DNA of 64,000 bases, taken from the NCBI RefSeq assembly GCF_030486595.1, contig NZ_JAUJZH010000010.1, positions 1 to 64,000 on the forward strand, written 5' to 3'. A program made the position numbers and the translations under genes. Shown in pieces: positions 8,288 to 16,437 of this stretch. Each line of letters starts with the position of its first letter. The first letter of the stretch is position 1. Source of the stretch: Variovorax ginsengisoli. GTDB lineage: Bacteria; Pseudomonadota; Gammaproteobacteria; Burkholderiales; Burkholderiaceae_C. Under the pieces are notes generated by a model, which saw nothing but the letters and a program-made list of their open reading frames with translations, did not search any database and had not been told where the DNA came from.

Positions 8288-8338
8288 GCCGGGCCGTCCC
8301 GAATTGATTCCACTCGTCCGGGAGGTCGTCCTCCCGAT
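8288..8338 (-). promoter_or_regulatory. Guanidine-II (mini-ykkC) riboswitch
   Basis: Read on the minus strand, two GC-rich hairpins stand in tandem about 20 bases upstream of the exporter gene. P1 is CGGGAGG-ACGA-CCTCCCG (8336-8319) with a seven-pair stem. P2 is CGGG-ACGG-CCCG (8301-8290). Both loops are ACGR, the defining feature of the guanidine-II class, and the linker is 17 bases. Known members bind guanidinium through a loop-loop contact and free the ribosome site for expression of SugE/Gdx. A weak -10 (TATCAT, 8352-8347) lies upstream. Confidence 0.9.
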
Positions 8339-8389
8339 GGGGCGGGATGATAGCAAGGGACCGCGGCGGTGCCGGCCGCCGCCGACGCG

Positions 8390-9277
8390 TCAGAGCAGGT
8401 TGCGCAGCGCCGCCTCGACCGCCGCGGCGGTGGCGATCGGCTTTTCCATCGGAAACAGGTGGGTGCCGTCGAGCATCATGATCCGCCCCTTGGTGACCTG
8501 CTGGGTCATCGCCATGCCGACCCGCTTCATCTCGACCGACTGGCGGCCGCCGACGAAGGCCGCGCGGCACTTCAGCGGATGGGCGCGCAGCAGGGCGCCC
8601 AGGTTGTGCGGGATGGTGTCGTAGATCGCGGTCTCGACATCGCGGTCGAAACTCAAGGCGCGTGAACTGGCCCCCACGCTCGGCACTGACGTGTCCTCGC
8701 TGCCCCCCGAGGGGGCCCTCGCGCCTTGGGGCGGCCCGGCGTCGCTCGCATCGTCGAGATCGAAGGTGCCGTGCTCGATGTAGTCGCGCAGCACGCGTTC
8801 GTCCCACTTGGCGAAGGCCTTCTTGCTGCGGAAATGCTCGAACACCGCCTCGCGGTGCTCCCAGGTGTTCCTGCGCTTGCGGCTGATCATGCCGGGGGAC
8901 ACGCTCTTCATCAGCGGCGTGCGCTTCATGAGGTTGATCGTGCCGGCGCGCCAGCCGCCGATCAGCGGCGAATCGAGCAGCACCACCCCGCGGGCGAGCG
9001 CCGGATGCAGGGCGGCGCACATCAGGCTCAGGAAACCGCCGAGCGAATGGCCGACCAGCAGCACCGGGGCGCCGGCCCGGTCGGCCCGCGCCTGGGCGAA
9101 GTCCGCCAGCTGCTGCACCAGGTGCGGCCAGTTGTCGGTGACCGGGTACTTGGGGTCATGGCCGAATTTCTCGACCGCATCGACGTCGAAGCCGCGGTTG
9201 CGCAGGCTGTCGAGCATCACGCGGTAGGTGCTCGCGGGAAAGCTGTTCCCGTGCGAGAAGATGACTGGAGGGAGCAT
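8390..9277 (-). CDS. Alpha/beta hydrolase with an in-frame REP insertion
   Basis: This 295-residue alpha/beta hydrolase has the nucleophile elbow VGHSLGGFLSL at about residues 73-83, an oxyanion region at FSHGNSFPAST and a C-terminal DGTHLFPMEKP carrying the probable catalytic histidine. The chosen ATG at 9277 is the only one that keeps the first strand intact; longer readings run into the divergent neighbour. About 24 residues in the middle (8740-8669) are encoded by a repeat element also found at 28891. It entered without breaking the frame, between a cap-domain helix and the rest. The substrate is unknown. Confidence 0.8.
   Translation of the reverse strand: MLPPVIFSHGNSFPASTYRVMLDSLRNRGFDVDAVEKFGHDPKYPVTDNWPHLVQQLADFAQARADRAGAPVLLVGHSLGGFLSLMCAALHPALARGVVLLDSPLIGGWRAGTINLMKRTPLMKSVSPGMISRKRRNTWEHREAVFEHFRSKKAFAKWDERVLRDYIEHGTFDLDDASDAGPPQGARAPSGGSEDTSVPSVGASSRALSFDRDVETAIYDTIPHNLGALLRAHPLKCRAAFVGGRQSVEMKRVGMAMTQQVTKGRIMMLDGTHLFPMEKPIATAAAVEAALRNLL
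8669..8740 (-). repeat. REP-like palindromic repeat, copy inside a gene
   Basis: The minus strand begins GGGCCGCCCCAAGGCG, contains CCCCCTCGGGGGGCAGCGA and ends GAGCGTGGGGGCC. The same three blocks in the same order and spacing occur at 28891-28962 between genes. The core CCCCCTCGGGGGG is a strong hairpin. Here it is 72 bases, a multiple of three, and lies within the hydrolase reading frame. Confidence 0.85.
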
Positions 9278-9312
9278 GGCAAGGGGGCACCGGCGGGCGG
9301 CGCCGGGCACGG

Positions 9313-10152
9313 TCAGATCAGCTTTTCTTCGGGCGTCGAGATCTTGCGCAGCGGGCTGTGCCGCGTGGCCGGCATCTTCAGCGGATGCTCGGTGTAGGCG
9401 TCGTCCCAGACCGGGTCCTCGATGCTGTCGAACACCTCGCGCAGCTTCTGGCCCCAGCTGTTGTGCATCATTCGGTAGTAGGGGTTGTCGGCGTCGATGC
9501 AGATCACCTTGTCGGTGCGCAGGGTGTTGGCCTCGTACACCACCAGGTCGAGCGGCAGGCCGACCGACAGGTTCGACTTCATGGTCGAGTCCATCGACAC
9601 CAGCGCGCACTTGGCGGCTTCGTCGAGCGGGGTCTCGGGGGTCAGCACGCGGTCGAGCACCGGCTTGCCGTACTTGGACTCGCCGACCTGGAAGTAGGGC
9701 GTCTCGGTGGTCGCCTCGATGAAATTGCCGGCTGCATAGACCAGGAACAGGCGCATGCCCTCGCCCTTGACCTGGCCGCCGAAGATGAAGGAGACATTGA
9801 AGTCCAGCCCGGCGTGCTTGAGCGCCTCGGCATCGCGGTCGTACACGTGGCGCACGGCCGAGCCGAGCACGCGGGCGGCGTCGAACATGCTCTTGGCGTT
9901 CCAGATGGTGATCGGCGGGCTTTCCTCGCCGCTTTCCTTGGTCTCGCGCAGCTCTTCGATCTGGAGGATTTCGCGCACCGACTGCGAGATGCTCAGGTTG
10001 CCGGCCGACAGCAGCACCATGACGCGGTCGCCGGGCTGCTCGTAGACGATCATCTTGCGGAAGGTGCTGATGTGGTCCACGCCCGCATTGGTGCGCGAAT
10101 CGGACAGGAACACCAGTCCGGCGTTGAGTTTGATGCCGACGCAGTAGGTCAT
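9313..10152 (-). CDS. Anbu-type bacterial proteasome-like peptidase
   Basis: This 279-residue protein belongs to Anbu, the ancestral-beta-subunit branch of the proteasome/HslV superfamily. It opens MTYCVGIKLNAG, then FLSDSRTNAGVDHIS and TFRK. Removal of Met would expose Thr as the N-terminal nucleophile, and the SDSRT and RK residues fit the active site. For that reason I place the start at 10152, not at an in-frame ATG at 10179 that overlaps the mutS stop and would bury the threonine behind nine residues. Anbu genes often travel with alpha-E, ATP-grasp and transglutaminase-like genes; none is here. It lies just downstream of mutS on the same strand. Its substrate is unknown. Confidence 0.88.
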   Translation of the reverse strand: MTYCVGIKLNAGLVFLSDSRTNAGVDHISTFRKMIVYEQPGDRVMVLLSAGNLSISQSVREILQIEELRETKESGEESPPITIWNAKSMFDAARVLGSAVRHVYDRDAEALKHAGLDFNVSFIFGGQVKGEGMRLFLVYAAGNFIEATTETPYFQVGESKYGKPVLDRVLTPETPLDEAAKCALVSMDSTMKSNLSVGLPLDLVVYEANTLRTDKVICIDADNPYYRMMHNSWGQKLREVFDSIEDPVWDDAYTEHPLKMPATRHSPLRKISTPEEKLI

Positions 10153-10178
10153 GAGTTCTTCTTGCACGAATCGAGCCA

Positions 10179-12899
10179 TCAGCCCTGCTCGCGCATCTGG
10201 AGTTTCTTCAGTGTGTAGAGGGCCTCGAGCGCTTCGCGCGGGCTCATCGCATCGGGGTCGATCTCACTCAGCGCGGATTCTACGGCGCTCGCCAGCGGCG
10301 CCTCGGCCACTGGTGGCGGCGCGAACAGGTCGACCTGGGCGCGGGTCTGCGTCTGCTGCGATTCCAGCGCCTCCAGCGCCTGCCGCGCGTGGTTGACCAC
10401 CGCCGCCGGCATGCCGGCCAGCCGAGCCACCTGGATGCCGTAGCTCTTGCTGGCCGGGCCGGGCTGCATCTCGTGCAGGAAGACGATGTCGCGGCCGGCC
10501 TCGGTGGCGCTCACGTGCATGTTGACCGCGCCGTGGTGGCTGGCCGGGAATTCGGTGAGCTCGAAATAGTGGGTCGCGAAGAGCGTGAAGGCGCGCGTGC
10601 GGTCGTGCAGCTGGGCGGCGATGCCGGCCGCCAGCGCCAGCCCGTCGAAGGTGCTGGTGCCGCGGCCGATCTCGTCCATGAGCACCAGCGAGTGGGCGGT
10701 GGCGCCGTGCAGGATCTGCGCCGCCTCGGTCATCTCGAGCATGAAGGTCGACTGCGCGTTGGCCAGGTCGTCGGCCGCGCCGATGCGGGTGTGGATGGCG
10801 TCGATCGGCCCGAGCCGGCAGGCGGCGGCCGGCACGTGCGAGCCGATGGACGCCAGCAGCACGATGATCGCGACCTGCCGCATGTAGGTAGACTTGCCGC
10901 CCATGTTGGGGCCGGTGATGACCTGCATGCGCTGCTGGGGGCCGAGGCGGGTGTCGTTGGCGATGAAAGCGCCCGATGATTTCTCGGCCAGCCGGGCCTC
11001 GACCACCGGATGGCGGCCCTGTTCGATCTCGATGCAGGGATGGGCGACGAAACTCGGCGCGCGCCAGTGCAGCGCATGCGAGCGCTCGGCCAGCGCGCAG
11101 AGGGCGTCGAGCGTTGCGATGGCGCCGGCCAGCCGGGTCAGCGCGGCCACCGAGGGCTGGAGGGCGTCGAGCAGCTGCTCGTAGAGCCACTTTTCGCGCG
11201 CCAGTGCGCGGTCCTGCGCCGACAGCGCCTTGTCCTCGAAGGCCTTGAGCTCGGGCGTGATGAAGCGCTCGGCGTTCTTCAGTGTCTGGCGCCGGCGGTA
11301 GTTGTCGGGCACCTTGGCCAGCGCGCTCTGCGTGACCTCGATGTAGAAGCCGTGCACGCGATTGAACTGCACCCGCAGGTTGCTGATGCCGGTGCGCTCG
11401 CGTTCGCTGGCCTCGAGCTGGAGCAGAAAGTCGTCGCAGTTCTCGCTGATGGCGCGCAGCTCGTCGAGCTCGGCATCGTGGCCGCTGGCGATCACGCCGC
11501 CGTCGCGGACCAGGGCCGAGGGCTCAGGGGTGATCGCGGCGACCAGCAGTTCGGCGCAGCCGGAGGGTGGCGCCAGCTGGTCGGCCAGTTGCGCCAGCAG
11601 CGCCGACGCACCGGGCAGGGCGGGTGCCAGCTGCCCGGCCTTTGCCAGCGCCATCCGCAGGGCCAGCAGCTCGCGCGGGCGCACCTGTCTGAGCGAGATG
11701 CGGGCCGCGATGCGTTCGACGTCGCTGGTGTTCTTGAGCTGGTCGCGCAGGGTGCGCCAGGGCGCCGCGGTGCCGCCGGGCGGCGGGGCCTGCAGCGCGG
11801 CGATCGCTTCGAGCCGCGACTGGGCCGCGCCGCGGTCGCGTCGGGGCGCCAGCAGCCAGCGCTTGAGCAGCCGGCTGCCCATCCCCGTCATGCAGGTGTC
11901 TAGCAGCGAGAACAGGGTCGGCGACTCTTCGCCGCGCAGGGTCTGGACCAGCTCGAGGTTGCGCCGGGTGGTCGGCGGCAGTTCGATCAGTTCGCCGTCG
12001 CGCTCGACTGCCAGCCGCTGCACGTGCGCCAGCGCCCGGCCCTGGGTGTGTTCGGCATAGCCCAGCAGCGCGGCGGCGGCGGCATGGGCGTTGGCGAGCG
12101 ATTCGGCATTCCAGGCCGCCAGGTTGGTGCTGCCCATCTGCTCGCACAGCTTGCGCTCGCCGAGGCCGCCATCGAACTGCCAGGCCGGCCGCAGCGACAG
12201 GGTGAAGGGGGTGGCGCCGCGCGCTGCCTTCAGGCGCTGCTCGAAGGCGGGCGTGACCTCGGCGCTGTAGAGCACTTCGCTCGGTGCGATCCGTGCGATC
12301 CAGGCTTCGAGGGCGTCGGACGGGCATTCGGCCAGCCGCAGCTCGGCACCCGTGACGCTGAGCCAGGCCAGGCCGCAGAAGTTGCGCGCCCCCGCATGCA
12401 CGGCCAGCAGCAGCGATTCGCTCTTGTCGTTGAGCAGTTCGACATCGGTCAGCGTGCCCGGCGTGACCACCCGCACCACCTTGCGCTCCACCGGTCCCTT
12501 GCTGGCGCCGACTTCGCCGACCTGCTCGCAGATGGCGACCGATTCGCCGAGCTTGATCAGCCGGCCCAGGTAGGTATCGACCGCGTGAAAGGGCACGCCG
12601 CACATCACGACCGGCTGGCCGGCCGACTGGCCGCGCTGGGTCAGCGTGATGTCGAGCAGCCGCGCGGCCTTCTCGGCGTCGGCGTAGAACAGCTCGTAGA
12701 AGTCGCCCATCCGGTAGAACAGGAGGGTGTCGGGGTGGTCGGCCTTGAGGCCGAGGTACTGCGCCATCATGGGCGTGTGGCCGGAAAGGTCAGGCTTCGC
12801 AGGTGCTTGATTTGCAAGGGCTTTGCGATCTATCCCTTTGATTTCATTGGGGATGTCACGAATGACGACGTTCTGATTCAACTTGCTGACACCTAACAA
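10179..12899 (-). CDS. mutS: DNA mismatch repair protein MutS
   Basis: This 906-residue protein recognises base mismatches and recruits MutL. The mismatch-binding motif [11 protein letters not shown] lies at about residues 61-71, the Walker A site [10 protein letters not shown] and Walker [11 protein letters not shown] lie in the C-terminal ATPase, and the end carries the usual helix-turn-helix. The conserved homology begins at HTPMMAQYL, near residue 42, so about 41 residues precede the normal start. The only ATG in that extension is at 12899. This stretch (12769-12897) is one copy of a 129-bp direct repeat that bounds an integrase remnant upstream, so the present start is probably rebuilt by recombination. 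Confidence 0.95.
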   Translation of the reverse strand: MLGVSKLNQNVVIRDIPNEIKGIDRKALANQAPAKPDLSGHTPMMAQYLGLKADHPDTLLFYRMGDFYELFYADAEKAARLLDITLTQRGQSAGQPVVMCGVPFHAVDTYLGRLIKLGESVAICEQVGEVGASKGPVERKVVRVVTPGTLTDVELLNDKSESLLLAVHAGARNFCGLAWLSVTGAELRLAECPSDALEAWIARIAPSEVLYSAEVTPAFEQRLKAARGATPFTLSLRPAWQFDGGLGERKLCEQMGSTNLAAWNAESLANAHAAAAALLGYAEHTQGRALAHVQRLAVERDGELIELPPTTRRNLELVQTLRGEESPTLFSLLDTCMTGMGSRLLKRWLLAPRRDRGAAQSRLEAIAALQAPPPGGTAAPWRTLRDQLKNTSDVERIAARISLRQVRPRELLALRMALAKAGQLAPALPGASALLAQLADQLAPPSGCAELLVAAITPEPSALVRDGGVIASGHDAELDELRAISENCDDFLLQLEASERERTGISNLRVQFNRVHGFYIEVTQSALAKVPDNYRRRQTLKNAERFITPELKAFEDKALSAQDRALAREKWLYEQLLDALQPSVAALTRLAGAIATLDALCALAERSHALHWRAPSFVAHPCIEIEQGRHPVVEARLAEKSSGAFIANDTRLGPQQRMQVITGPNMGGKSTYMRQVAIIVLLASIGSHVPAAACRLGPIDAIHTRIGAADDLANAQSTFMLEMTEAAQILHGATAHSLVLMDEIGRGTSTFDGLALAAGIAAQLHDRTRAFTLFATHYFELTEFPASHHGAVNMHVSATEAGRDIVFLHEMQPGPASKSYGIQVARLAGMPAAVVNHARQALEALESQQTQTRAQVDLFAPPPVAEAPLASAVESALSEIDPDAMSPREALEALYTLKKLQMREQG
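12769..12897. repeat. 129-bp direct repeat, copy A (mutS 5' end; possible attachment site)
   Basis: The copy aligns without gaps to 13942-14070, and I count 104 of 129 identical bases. It starts at the HTPM codons of mutS and ends two bases before the present mutS start codon region closes. Both copies stay open in the mutS frame and share KLNQ, RDIP, EIKGI and [12 protein letters not shown]. An ungapped repeat overlapping a gene's 5' end next to an integrase remnant is the expected form of an attachment site, though an old tandem duplication is possible. Confidence 0.75.
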
Positions 12900-13008
12900 A
12901 ACTTGGCTCCACTTGCGAAAAGGGCGTAGGTTTTGACCTGCTGGTTTGGGAAGTTGCGCTGGGAGGCGAAACGGGTCATCAGGAAACCTACGCTGGCAGG
13001 TGATTCAC

Positions 13009-13256
13009 ATGCACTTCGACGCGCGAACTGCGAAGCTCTTGCAGCCGGGCCAGCACATTATGGTGGACGCCTGTCCGGGCCTGAGGCTCGAGGCCACCGC
13101 AACGACCAGGACCTGGACTACCGCTAGATGCGGCAGGAGAAGCTCGGCCGCTGGCCGGCGGTGTCGCCCGCGAAGGCGACGGCCGAATGGGAGGTGCTCC
13201 GGGGCATGCGGGACTCGGGCGTCGATCCGGAACCAGTTCGTCTTGCGGCACCTTGA
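13009..13256 (+). pseudogene. Tyrosine integrase remnant, N-terminal part
   Basis: From the ATG at 13009 the frame reads HFDARTAKLLQPGQHIMVD then APGLRLEATATTRTW-like sequence, the N-terminal DNA-binding segment of phage-type tyrosine integrases. After about residue 34 homology jumps to another frame with a stop between, continuing MRQEKLGRWPAVSPAKATAEW and then a stop near 13247. A few codons (a YKSPVDG-like stretch in intact relatives) are missing at the break. The whole catalytic domain is absent. It sits 112 bases from repeat copy A, as an integrase would beside its attachment site. Confidence 0.7.
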
Positions 13257-13392
13257 CCTCGTGCTCAAGCGGTTTCACAACCTCACAGCAGAGACAAGAC
13301 ACGCACTCGGACTTCCTGGGCATCGAGGACATGACCCTCGATCAGGGGTGGCCGCCAGTGCCGCTTTGCCAAATGTGGGACCTCGAAGCCGT
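13257..13392. other. Intergenic remnant of the island, no recognisable gene
   Basis: Nothing with convincing codon use or a recognised motif is seen in either strand here. Short open stretches exist but match no family I know. It is likely decayed island DNA between the integrase remnant and the promoter of the gene at 13476. Confidence 0.4.
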
Positions 13393-13413
13393 AAATGTGA
13401 AAAGTTCACATTT
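13393..13413. promoter_or_regulatory. Perfect inverted repeat in a probable promoter
   Basis: AAATGTGAA and TTCACATTT form perfect nine-base arms around AAG. The right arm supplies a TTCACA -35, and TACCAT at 13429-13434 is an 18-base-spaced -10 for the gene at 13476. A repressor bound here would block the promoter. No regulator gene is adjacent. Confidence 0.55.
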
Positions 13414-13475
13414 TGTGTGTGAAGTTGCTACCATCTAAGCGCAAAGTGACCCTGCGTACGCTTAGGAGATGCGCG

Positions 13476-13766
13476 ATGAACTTGGATTACTACCTTCGCA
13501 AGGCCCGGGAGCTCTCTCCGAAGGCGGCCAAGATCGCACTGCGAGTCCTGGATCGAGATCCGTACATTCCAGTCGAGTCGATCGTGGCGCTGCGTCCTGC
13601 ATTGGTCGAGCGAAGCAACGAGTCAGCGGGTTTTGGAACGACGGACTGGATGACCATCGCGGCGATAGAGCGGCCCGCGATCCATCGGTTTACGAATCGC
13701 TTCGAGAGTCGCGAGCAGCGTCACGCTCGGCTTTGGGTAAACGGTCTACGCCAAGAGGAGCTGTAG
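13476..13766 (+). CDS. Unrecognised 96-residue protein in the island
   Basis: I do not recognise this protein. It opens MNLDYYLRKARELSPKAAK, is rich in Arg and Lys, lacks a signal peptide or membrane segment, and has a C-terminal FESREQRHARLWVNGL stretch that looks helical. The ATG at 13476 has AGGAG eight bases upstream. An alternative ATG at 13469 is in another frame. Its own palindromic promoter and position between an integrase remnant and a direct repeat suggest it is cargo of a collapsed mobile element. Its base composition is lower in GC than its neighbours. Confidence 0.6.
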   Translation: MNLDYYLRKARELSPKAAKIALRVLDRDPYIPVESIVALRPALVERSNESAGFGTTDWMTIAAIERPAIHRFTNRFESREQRHARLWVNGLRQEEL

Positions 13767-13816
13767 CCTGCCGCCTCACCCCACTGGGCGCGGGGCGCGT
13801 GCGCGCACTAGCTTGG

Positions 13817-13942
13817 ATGCCAACGGTCGCCGACCGGCTTCAGCAAGTGTCGGGTGAGCTCCTTTTTGCGGCTGTGCTGTTGGCACCCGCCGCGTGGCTC
13901 GGGATGTGGTTTGTTTCGCCTCTGGCCGACCGCGAGCCGTGA
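13817..13942 (+). CDS. Possible 41-residue single-span membrane peptide
   Basis: From the ATG at 13817 the frame reads MPTVADRLQQVSGELLF followed by a hydrophobic stretch AAVLLAPAAWLGMWFV and a short charged tail. That is one possible membrane helix. There is no clear ribosome site, and an upstream GTG at 13799 is also in frame. It ends exactly where repeat copy B begins. It may be chance in a degraded region. Confidence 0.2.
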   Translation: MPTVADRLQQVSGELLFAAVLLAPAAWLGMWFVSPLADREP

Positions 13943-14070
13943 TGGGCGTGTGACCGGAAAGGTCGGGCTTCGCAGGCGCGCGATGGGCAAGGCCTTTTTG
14001 CGCTATCCCTTTGATTTCAATAGGGATATCACGGTCTTCGACGGTCTGGTTCAACTTGCGGGCACCTGAC
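13942..14070. repeat. 129-bp direct repeat, copy B (upstream of gnd)
   Basis: This is the partner of copy A at 12769-12897, with no gaps and 25 mismatches by my count. It contains a better preserved inverted repeat, TATCCCT and AGGGATA, around TTGATTTCAAT. It still reads open in the frame of a mutS N-terminus on the minus strand but is no longer joined to mutS. It probably marks the original intergenic region between mutS and gnd. Confidence 0.75.
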
Positions 14071-14134
14071 GTCCGCACAATCTGTATCAATTGCACCGCC
14101 AGCGCCATTTCGCGAGGGGCCGGAGAATCTACAG

Positions 14135-15556
14135 ATGAACGACAAAAGCGATTTCGGATTGATCGGCCTGGCCGTCATGGGCCAGAACCTGGTGCTGAAC
14201 GTGGAGAGCCACGGCTTCCAGGTCAGCGTCTACAACCGCACCGAGGCCACCACCGAGGCCTTCGTCGCCGCCAACCCCGGCAAGAAGCTGGTCGGCGCCA
14301 AGACGCTTGAGGACTTCGTCCAGAGCCTGGCGAGGCCGCGCAAGATCCAGATCATGGTGAAGGCCGGCGCACCGGTCGACCAGGTGATCGAGCAGCTCAT
14401 CCCGCTGCTCGACAAGGACGACATCGTCATCGACGGCGGCAACAGCCTCTACACCGACACCGAGCGCCGCGACGCCTACCTGGCGGGCAAGGGCCTGCGC
14501 TTCATCGGCGCCGGCGTGTCGGGCGGCGAGGAAGGGGCGCGCAAGGGGCCGTCGATCATGCCGGGCGGACCGCTCTCCACCTGGGAAGTGATGAAGCCGA
14601 TCTTCGAGAGCATCGCGGCCAAGGTGGACGGCGAGCCTTGCGTGATCCACATCGGGCCGGGCGGCGCCGGGCACTACGTCAAGATGGTCCACAACGGGAT
14701 CGAATACGGCGACATGCAGCTCATCTGCGAGGCCTACAGCCTGTTCAAGGCGGCCGGCTTCTCGACCGACGAGATGGCCGCGATCTTCGATGAATGGAAC
14801 GAGGGCGAGCTGCAAAGCTATCTGATCCAGATCACCGCCAAGGCGCTCGGACAGAAAGACCCGGAGACCGGCAAGCCGATCATCGATGTCATTCTCGACA
14901 AGGCCGGCCAGAAGGGCACCGGCCAGTGGACGCTGATCAACGCCGCCGAGAACGCGGTGGTCATCAGCACCATCAACGCCGCTGTCGAGGCACGGGTGCT
15001 GTCGTCGCAGAAGAAGCAGCGCGTGGCGGCCAGCCGGCTGCTGCAGGGCCCGAAGATCGCGCTGTCGCTCGACAAGAAGGCCCTGGTGGCCAAGGTCCAC
15101 GATGCGCTCTATGCGTCGAAGGTCATCAGCTACACCCAGGGCTTCGATCTCATCAAGACCATGGGCGACAAGAAGGACTGGGGCCTCGACCTCGGCCGCA
15201 TCGCGGCGATCTGGCGCGGCGGCTGCATCATCCGGGCGCGATTCCTGAACCGCATCACCGACGCTTTTCGCACCGACCCCGCGCTCGGCAACCTGATGCT
15301 CGACCCCTTCTTCAAGGACCTGCTGAACCGCACCCAGCAGAACTGGCGCGAAGTGGTCGCGCTGGCGGTCGGCAACGGCATCCCGGTGCCTGCGTTCAGC
15401 GCCTCGCTGGCCTACTACGACAGCTACCGCACCGAGCGCCTGCCGGCGAACCTGCTGCAGGCGCAGCGCGACTTCTTCGGTGCCCACACCTACGAGCGGA
15501 CCGACCAGCCCGAAGGGCGGTTCTTCCACACCGAATGGCCCGAGGTGATCGGCTGA
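14135..15556 (+). CDS. gnd: 6-phosphogluconate dehydrogenase (decarboxylating)
   Basis: This 473-residue cytosolic enzyme oxidises and decarboxylates 6-phosphogluconate to ribulose 5-phosphate with reduction of NADP, in the oxidative pentose phosphate pathway. The Rossmann motif GLAVMGQNL is at the N-terminus, the substrate signature GVSGGEEGARKGPSIMPG near residues 128-145, and the catalytic lysine and asparagine in GHYVKMVHNGIEYGDMQ near 185. The C-terminal ERTDQPEGRFFHTEW is as in the long, dimeric form. Length is normal. Its promoter region abuts repeat copy B. Confidence 0.97.
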   Translation: MNDKSDFGLIGLAVMGQNLVLNVESHGFQVSVYNRTEATTEAFVAANPGKKLVGAKTLEDFVQSLARPRKIQIMVKAGAPVDQVIEQLIPLLDKDDIVIDGGNSLYTDTERRDAYLAGKGLRFIGAGVSGGEEGARKGPSIMPGGPLSTWEVMKPIFESIAAKVDGEPCVIHIGPGGAGHYVKMVHNGIEYGDMQLICEAYSLFKAAGFSTDEMAAIFDEWNEGELQSYLIQITAKALGQKDPETGKPIIDVILDKAGQKGTGQWTLINAAENAVVISTINAAVEARVLSSQKKQRVAASRLLQGPKIALSLDKKALVAKVHDALYASKVISYTQGFDLIKTMGDKKDWGLDLGRIAAIWRGGCIIRARFLNRITDAFRTDPALGNLMLDPFFKDLLNRTQQNWREVVALAVGNGIPVPAFSASLAYYDSYRTERLPANLLQAQRDFFGAHTYERTDQPEGRFFHTEWPEVIG

Positions 15557-15567
15557 TCCTGCGGGCT

Positions 15568-15819
15568 CTAAGCCGAATTTCGCCAGATGCGGCCGATCAC
15601 GACCTGGTTGTTCAAGCTGAAGTCGTTGTAGGCGTCCAGTTCCTCTTGCGAGCGATTGGCACGCCGGAGCGCTTCAGCGACCTCCCGGGTGTTCGTTTCG
15701 TGCCGCGCGTACAGCGTGCGCAGCGTTTCCACCGGCAATGACTGCAGAAGACTTTCGAGCAGGACGTTGCCGGCGATGAACTGGCCACGCAACTGCGCGA
15801 GCGACATCTCGTTCTTCAC
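15568..15819 (-). CDS. Small unrecognised protein (83 residues)
   Basis: I do not recognise this protein. It is mostly helical by composition, with ESLLQSLPVETLRTLYARHE in the middle and an acidic stretch SQEELDAYNDFSLNNQ toward the end. No signal peptide or membrane span is visible. I chose the GTG at 15819 because AAGGGG lies six bases upstream; a TTG at 15834 and an ATG at 15807 are in the same frame. It faces gnd tail to tail with an 11-base gap. Confidence 0.55.
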   Translation of the reverse strand: MKNEMSLAQLRGQFIAGNVLLESLLQSLPVETLRTLYARHETNTREVAEALRRANRSQEELDAYNDFSLNNQVVIGRIWRNSA

Positions 15820-15914
15820 GTCGATCCCCTTCAAGAGTAGGTGGCTCGGGCCGGTGACATTTTGCTTCGGAATGAATGCGGCGAGGGTCGGCCTTTTGCG
15901 CTAACTTCCGGGTC

Positions 15915-16121
15915 ATGAGCAAGAAGTCCGCCCGCCGCGAATACCTCCAGGCAGTCGCCGAGTTCGACGCCGGGTGCGAGCGCTTCGCGCGTGGCATGGC
16001 CCGGATCCTCGAGACGCCCCTGCCGACAGCGGCGAGCCTCATTCAGCTGGGGCCGAGGAAGCCGGCGAAGCGGGCGCCGCGCCCCGAGCCGGCGCGCGCT
16101 GGCGGCATCCGCAAGGCCTGA
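15915..16121 (+). CDS. Small basic unrecognised protein (68 residues)
   Basis: It reads MSKKSARREYLQAVAEFD and ends in a proline- and arginine-rich tail (KPAKRAPRPEPARAGG). The first 45 residues look helical and the tail disordered. No motif is recognised. The ATG at 15915 gives a compact protein; a longer in-frame start at 15876 lacks a ribosome site. It is divergent from the gene at 15568. Confidence 0.45.
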   Translation: MSKKSARREYLQAVAEFDAGCERFARGMARILETPLPTAASLIQLGPRKPAKRAPRPEPARAGGIRKA

Positions 16122-16179
16122 CGATCCGCGTCCCAACAAATGATGAGGCGAGGCGCAAAGGCTGCAGTAAGCTGCCGGC

Positions 16180-16398
16180 GTGAAGCACCTCCAACCACTC
16201 CTACTTTTCGGTGCCGTCGTCTTCGCAGGCCTTGCCTGGTCGGCGGAGCCTTCGACCCCACCGGCGACCAAGTCCAACAGGGCCTGCCACTGGGACCGGC
16301 AGACCGGCCGGATGATCTGCCAGCGGGTCCGCGCGCCCGGCACCGGCGCACCGCCGCCGGTGGCGGAGCCGAAGCCCCAGCAAGGCGGGACGCCCTGA
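16180..16398 (+). CDS. Small secreted unrecognised protein (72 residues)
   Basis: A GTG start opens MKHLQPLLLFGAVVFAGLAW with a likely signal peptide cleaved after WSA. The mature part, about 50 residues, has two cysteines (RACHWDRQTGRMICQRV) that could form a disulfide, and a proline-rich tail. I do not recognise a family. It is probably periplasmic. Confidence 0.5.
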   Translation: MKHLQPLLLFGAVVFAGLAWSAEPSTPPATKSNRACHWDRQTGRMICQRVRAPGTGAPPPVAEPKPQQGGTP

Positions 16399-16437
16399 CG
16401 GTCTGCAGGATGCGCCGAGTCGGCTGAAGGTTGCCGC

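Noticed and set aside
8319..8336. Rho-independent terminator upstream of the SMR gene
   Set aside because: The hairpin has an ACGA loop and no T-run, and pairs with a second ACGG hairpin; a guanidine-II riboswitch explains both.
12946..13422. A 158-codon plus-strand gene reading through the integrase remnant
   Set aside because: Only its first third matches the integrase; the homology then shifts frame, so it is not a real protein.
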